64,000 nucleotides of DNA, from positions 1 to 64,000 of the forward strand of contig JAJFJQ010000028.1 of NCBI GenBank assembly GCA_021773835.1. Direction: 5' to 3'. The notes beneath the pieces were generated by a model. The model saw only the letters and a program-made list of their open reading frames with translations, ran no database searches and was not told where the DNA came from. Source of the stretch: Gammaproteobacteria bacterium. GTDB taxonomy: Bacteria; Pseudomonadota; Gammaproteobacteria; Ga0077536. Positions 61,793 to 64,000 of this stretch are shown one piece after another. Made by a program: the position numbers and the translations under genes. Positions within the stretch are counted from its first letter, which is position 1. Each line of letters begins with the position of its first letter.

Positions 61793-61849
61793 ATGAGTAC
61801 CGTTAGGTGTTACCCCACAGACCGTCACCGCCCGACCCTCGAACAATGA
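61793..61849 (+). CDS. Predicted 18-codon leader ORF overlapping the monooxygenase start
   Basis: ATG 61793 is preceded by a strong AAAGGAG and opens an 18-codon frame, MSTVRCYPTDRHRPTLEQ, whose TGA (61847-61849) overlaps the ATG (61846-61848) of the Baeyer-Villiger monooxygenase. The monooxygenase start itself has no good ribosome-binding site. This suggests translational coupling; the peptide may have no function of its own. Confidence 0.5.
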   Translation: MSTVRCYPTDRHRPTLEQ

Positions 61850-63789
61850 GCACACCAATCTCGCCTGCGGCCGCACCCATAACGGCGGACGATGCCACGA
61901 TTGCAGAAGCGCTCGAAGACGCTAATGTTGCGACCCTTGTGATGTCCCTGATTCACCTGACCGGCGATGCTGGGGTCCTTGAGGATCTTCCGCGCCCTTC
62001 GCCGCTTCAAATAGCCCAGCAAAACGAACAACGGATTGGCGAACCGGCCGCCAGCATGATCAGGGCCCGCGCGCTCGCGGCGCTGATCGCCTTTCGCGAC
62101 GGCGATGGTACGTTGCCGCCGCCACCCTCCCCGGACGTTATTCAGCGTATGGTGGATTACTACATCGGCGAGTCCGTTGCACCCGATTACATTCCAATGA
62201 TTATGGAAGAGTTGGCGCTAGACGGCGTCGACAGTCGTGCCTACCAGTGGCGCGACGCCACCCCGCCGGCCAAGCGCGATGAAATGTCGGTACTTGTGGT
62301 CGGCGCTGGCTTTGCCGGCCTGTTGGCAGGCATGCGACTCGCCGAGGCCGGTATCTCGTTCACCATCATCGAGAAAAACCCGGAGGTTGGTGGCACATGG
62401 TACGAGAATCGCTACCCAGGCTGTCGGGTTGATAATGGAAACCATTATTATTCCTACTCATTCGCGCCGAACTATGATTGGTCCGAGCACTACTGTCAGC
62501 GCGATGAGATCTTCGCCTATTTGAACCGCTTCGCCGACGAACGCGGTCTACGCGACGCGATCCGCTTCTCGACGGAGGTGACCGAGGCACGGTATGTCGA
62601 CCGTAACTGGGAGGTCGACATACGACTGCCCGACGGCAGCATGGAGACCGTAGTCTTTGATGCGGTGATCAGTTGCGTCGGTCAACTTAACCGGCCCAAC
62701 ATTCCAGAATTTCGCGGACGCGATCGATTTCGAGGGGTTGCTTGTCACACCGCGCGTTGGGATCGCGACATGGACTACGAGGGCAAACGTGTTGCGATCA
62801 TCGGCATTGGCGCCAGCGGATTGCAATTAATCCCGGAGCTCGCAAAAAAAGCTGAAAAGCTAACCGTGTTCCAACGCGGGCGCCAATGGATCGCGCCGTG
62901 CCCCGACTATCACGAGAAAGTAAGCGACGGACAGCGGTGGGTTATTAAGCACCTACCCTACTATGCGAGATGGTATCGTTTTCTTGTCTTCTGGTCGTTT
63001 GCAGACGGCACCATGCCGAGCTACATCGTGGACCCCGCATGGCCGGATCAGGTCCGTTCAATTAGCGCCGTCAATGAGCAATTGCGTCAAGTTTTGGTGC
63101 AATACATGGAAGGTCAACTACGTGACCGTCCTGATCTGATCGAGAAAGTGATCCCCGACTATCCGCCCGGCGGCAAGCGCCCGCTAATGGACAACGGTAG
63201 CTGGTTGCGAGCATTACAACAGGACAATGTGGACTACATTGTCGATCCGATCGAGGAGTTCACCGAAGACGCGATCGTCGACGCAAGCGGCATTCGTCAC
63301 CCGGTTGACGTGATCGTCTATGCCACTGGCTATCAAGCTAATAAGTTTCTCCAGCCAATGCGGGTCGTAGGACGCGGGGGCACTGAATTAAGCGAGGCGT
63401 GGGGCGAAGATCCCTATGCGTACCTTGGCATCGTCGTGCCGGAGTTTCCAAATTTTTTCATTACCTACGGGCCTGGCACGAACAACGGTCACGGCGGAAG
63501 CATCGTCGCAAATGCAGAATGGCAACTGCGATTTATTATGCAATCGCTGCGTCTCATGCTGGAGGGTGATTATCCCGAGATCGAAATACGCAAGGATGTC
63601 TGCGATGCCTTCATGTGGCGTTTGCGACAAGCGCAAGACCGAATGGTATGGTCGCATCCTCGGGTACGCTCATGGACGCAGAACAGCAAAGGCAAAGTGA
63701 TCACGAATAGCCCGTGGCTGCTTGTGCACAGTTGGAAATGGGCCAAGGAAGTCACACCGGAATTATTCGTCCAACCAACTACTGATTAG
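61846..63789 (+). CDS. Baeyer-Villiger monooxygenase, 4-hydroxyacetophenone-monooxygenase-like
   Basis: A 647-residue FAD/NADPH protein. A roughly 145-residue N-terminal extension (TLVMSLIHLTGDAGVLEDL) is like that of 4-hydroxyacetophenone monooxygenase. The FAD site is VVGAGFAGLLAGMRLAEAG (about 151-169). The type I BVMO fingerprint is FRGVACHTARW near residues 295-305, and the NADPH site is VAIIGIGASGLQLIPE. It converts ketones to esters or lactones. A GTG at 61807 extends the frame but lacks support. It lies 136 bp after the cyclase gene. Confidence 0.93.
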   Translation: MSTPISPAAAPITADDATIAEALEDANVATLVMSLIHLTGDAGVLEDLPRPSPLQIAQQNEQRIGEPAASMIRARALAALIAFRDGDGTLPPPPSPDVIQRMVDYYIGESVAPDYIPMIMEELALDGVDSRAYQWRDATPPAKRDEMSVLVVGAGFAGLLAGMRLAEAGISFTIIEKNPEVGGTWYENRYPGCRVDNGNHYYSYSFAPNYDWSEHYCQRDEIFAYLNRFADERGLRDAIRFSTEVTEARYVDRNWEVDIRLPDGSMETVVFDAVISCVGQLNRPNIPEFRGRDRFRGVACHTARWDRDMDYEGKRVAIIGIGASGLQLIPELAKKAEKLTVFQRGRQWIAPCPDYHEKVSDGQRWVIKHLPYYARWYRFLVFWSFADGTMPSYIVDPAWPDQVRSISAVNEQLRQVLVQYMEGQLRDRPDLIEKVIPDYPPGGKRPLMDNGSWLRALQQDNVDYIVDPIEEFTEDAIVDASGIRHPVDVIVYATGYQANKFLQPMRVVGRGGTELSEAWGEDPYAYLGIVVPEFPNFFITYGPGTNNGHGGSIVANAEWQLRFIMQSLRLMLEGDYPEIEIRKDVCDAFMWRLRQAQDRMVWSHPRVRSWTQNSKGKVITNSPWLLVHSWKWAKEVTPELFVQPTTD

Positions 63790-63908
63790 CACACGATACC
63801 GAATATTGGATGTGGGATAGCCACAAAGGTCGCAATCAAATTGACCTGGGGCTGGAGCACGGTCAACTAAGTCAACATTTCGGTAACGTTCGATCGGTCA
63901 TAGCTAAT

Positions 63909-64000
63909 CTACCAACTTCTTTTTTCGCCATGTAGCCAAAACTGACCTGTCTCGACTTTACGATTGGCTAAATCAAACAACTCTAACGCGACCTCTTTTG
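63909..64000 (-). CDS. Possible 3' end of a minus-strand gene entering from the right edge
   Basis: The minus frame from the right edge runs 29 codons to a TAG at 63909-63911, reading KEVALELFDLANRKVETGQ and then FWLHGEKRSW. The composition is protein-like and the orientation is convergent with the monooxygenase. It is too short to assign a family. Confidence 0.4.
   Translation of the reverse strand, partial: KEVALELFDLANRKVETGQFWLHGEKRSW

Overview
This 64 kb window (about 55% GC by eye, bacterial genetic code, dense with short gaps) looks like chromosome of a gammaproteobacterium, probably an environmental or marine heterotroph. That placement is inferred from the family mix: DUF1329 and DUF4124 exported proteins, a CreD-like membrane protein, a two-partner-secretion exoprotein, OsmC, CaiB-type and 3-oxoacid CoA-transferases, and many flavin monooxygenases. 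I see no tRNA, rRNA, CRISPR array, insertion sequence, phage gene or plasmid gene. I also recognise no DNA-binding transcriptional regulator in about 50 genes.

Layout. 1-3840 (minus, runs off the left edge): exported filamentous-haemagglutinin-like adhesin. 4.2-9.1 kb: lipoprotein, luciferase-like oxidoreductase, quinone-oxidoreductase-like protein, glutathione transferase, FAD-linked oxidase. 9.1-11.8 kb: MoxR ATPase plus CoxE-type VWA pair. 12-16.3 kb: M48 protease, DUF1330, an orphan type II secretion F protein, a zinc-ribbon protein and CreD. 16.6-21.2 kb: operon of an isochorismatase-fold amidohydrolase, HyuA and HyuB. 21.3-29.8 kb: Na+/H+ antiporter, then a second hyuAB pair with OsmC and a lipoprotein, bracketed by two paralogous nitroreductases. 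29.9-31.3 kb: DUF1329 protein. 31.8-45.3 kb: CaiB-type CoA-transferase, amidase and a HyuA without HyuB (minus); iron alcohol dehydrogenase, SSS transporter and SnoaL-like protein (plus); then hyuA, hyuB and a class III aminotransferase (minus). 45.4-50.2 kb: SDR, acyl-CoA-dehydrogenase-fold monooxygenase, NtaA/DszA-type monooxygenase and an aromatic-ring FAD monooxygenase. 50.2-58.2 kb: DUF4105 protein, CoA-transferase A/B, secreted cyclase-family hydrolase, DUF4124 protein, VOC protein, a mandelate-racemase homologue, a DUF2652 cyclase-like protein and a luciferase-like oxidoreductase. 58.4-63.8 kb: a large nucleotide cyclase/ATPase/TPR protein and a Baeyer-Villiger monooxygenase.

The unifying theme is hydrolysis of cyclic amides. 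Four HyuA and three HyuB homologues (the ATP-dependent hydantoinase/5-oxoprolinase class) lie within 29 kb. Each set has a different companion enzyme: a carbamoyl-amidase-like hydrolase (hydantoin type), an amidase with a CoA-transferase, or an omega-type aminotransferase (lactam type). Around them sit ring-opening and ring-hydroxylating flavoenzymes, CoA-transferases and a transporter. My main hypothesis is a modular catabolic island for hydantoins, lactams and related N-heterocycles; the substrates are inferred, not shown by the sequence.
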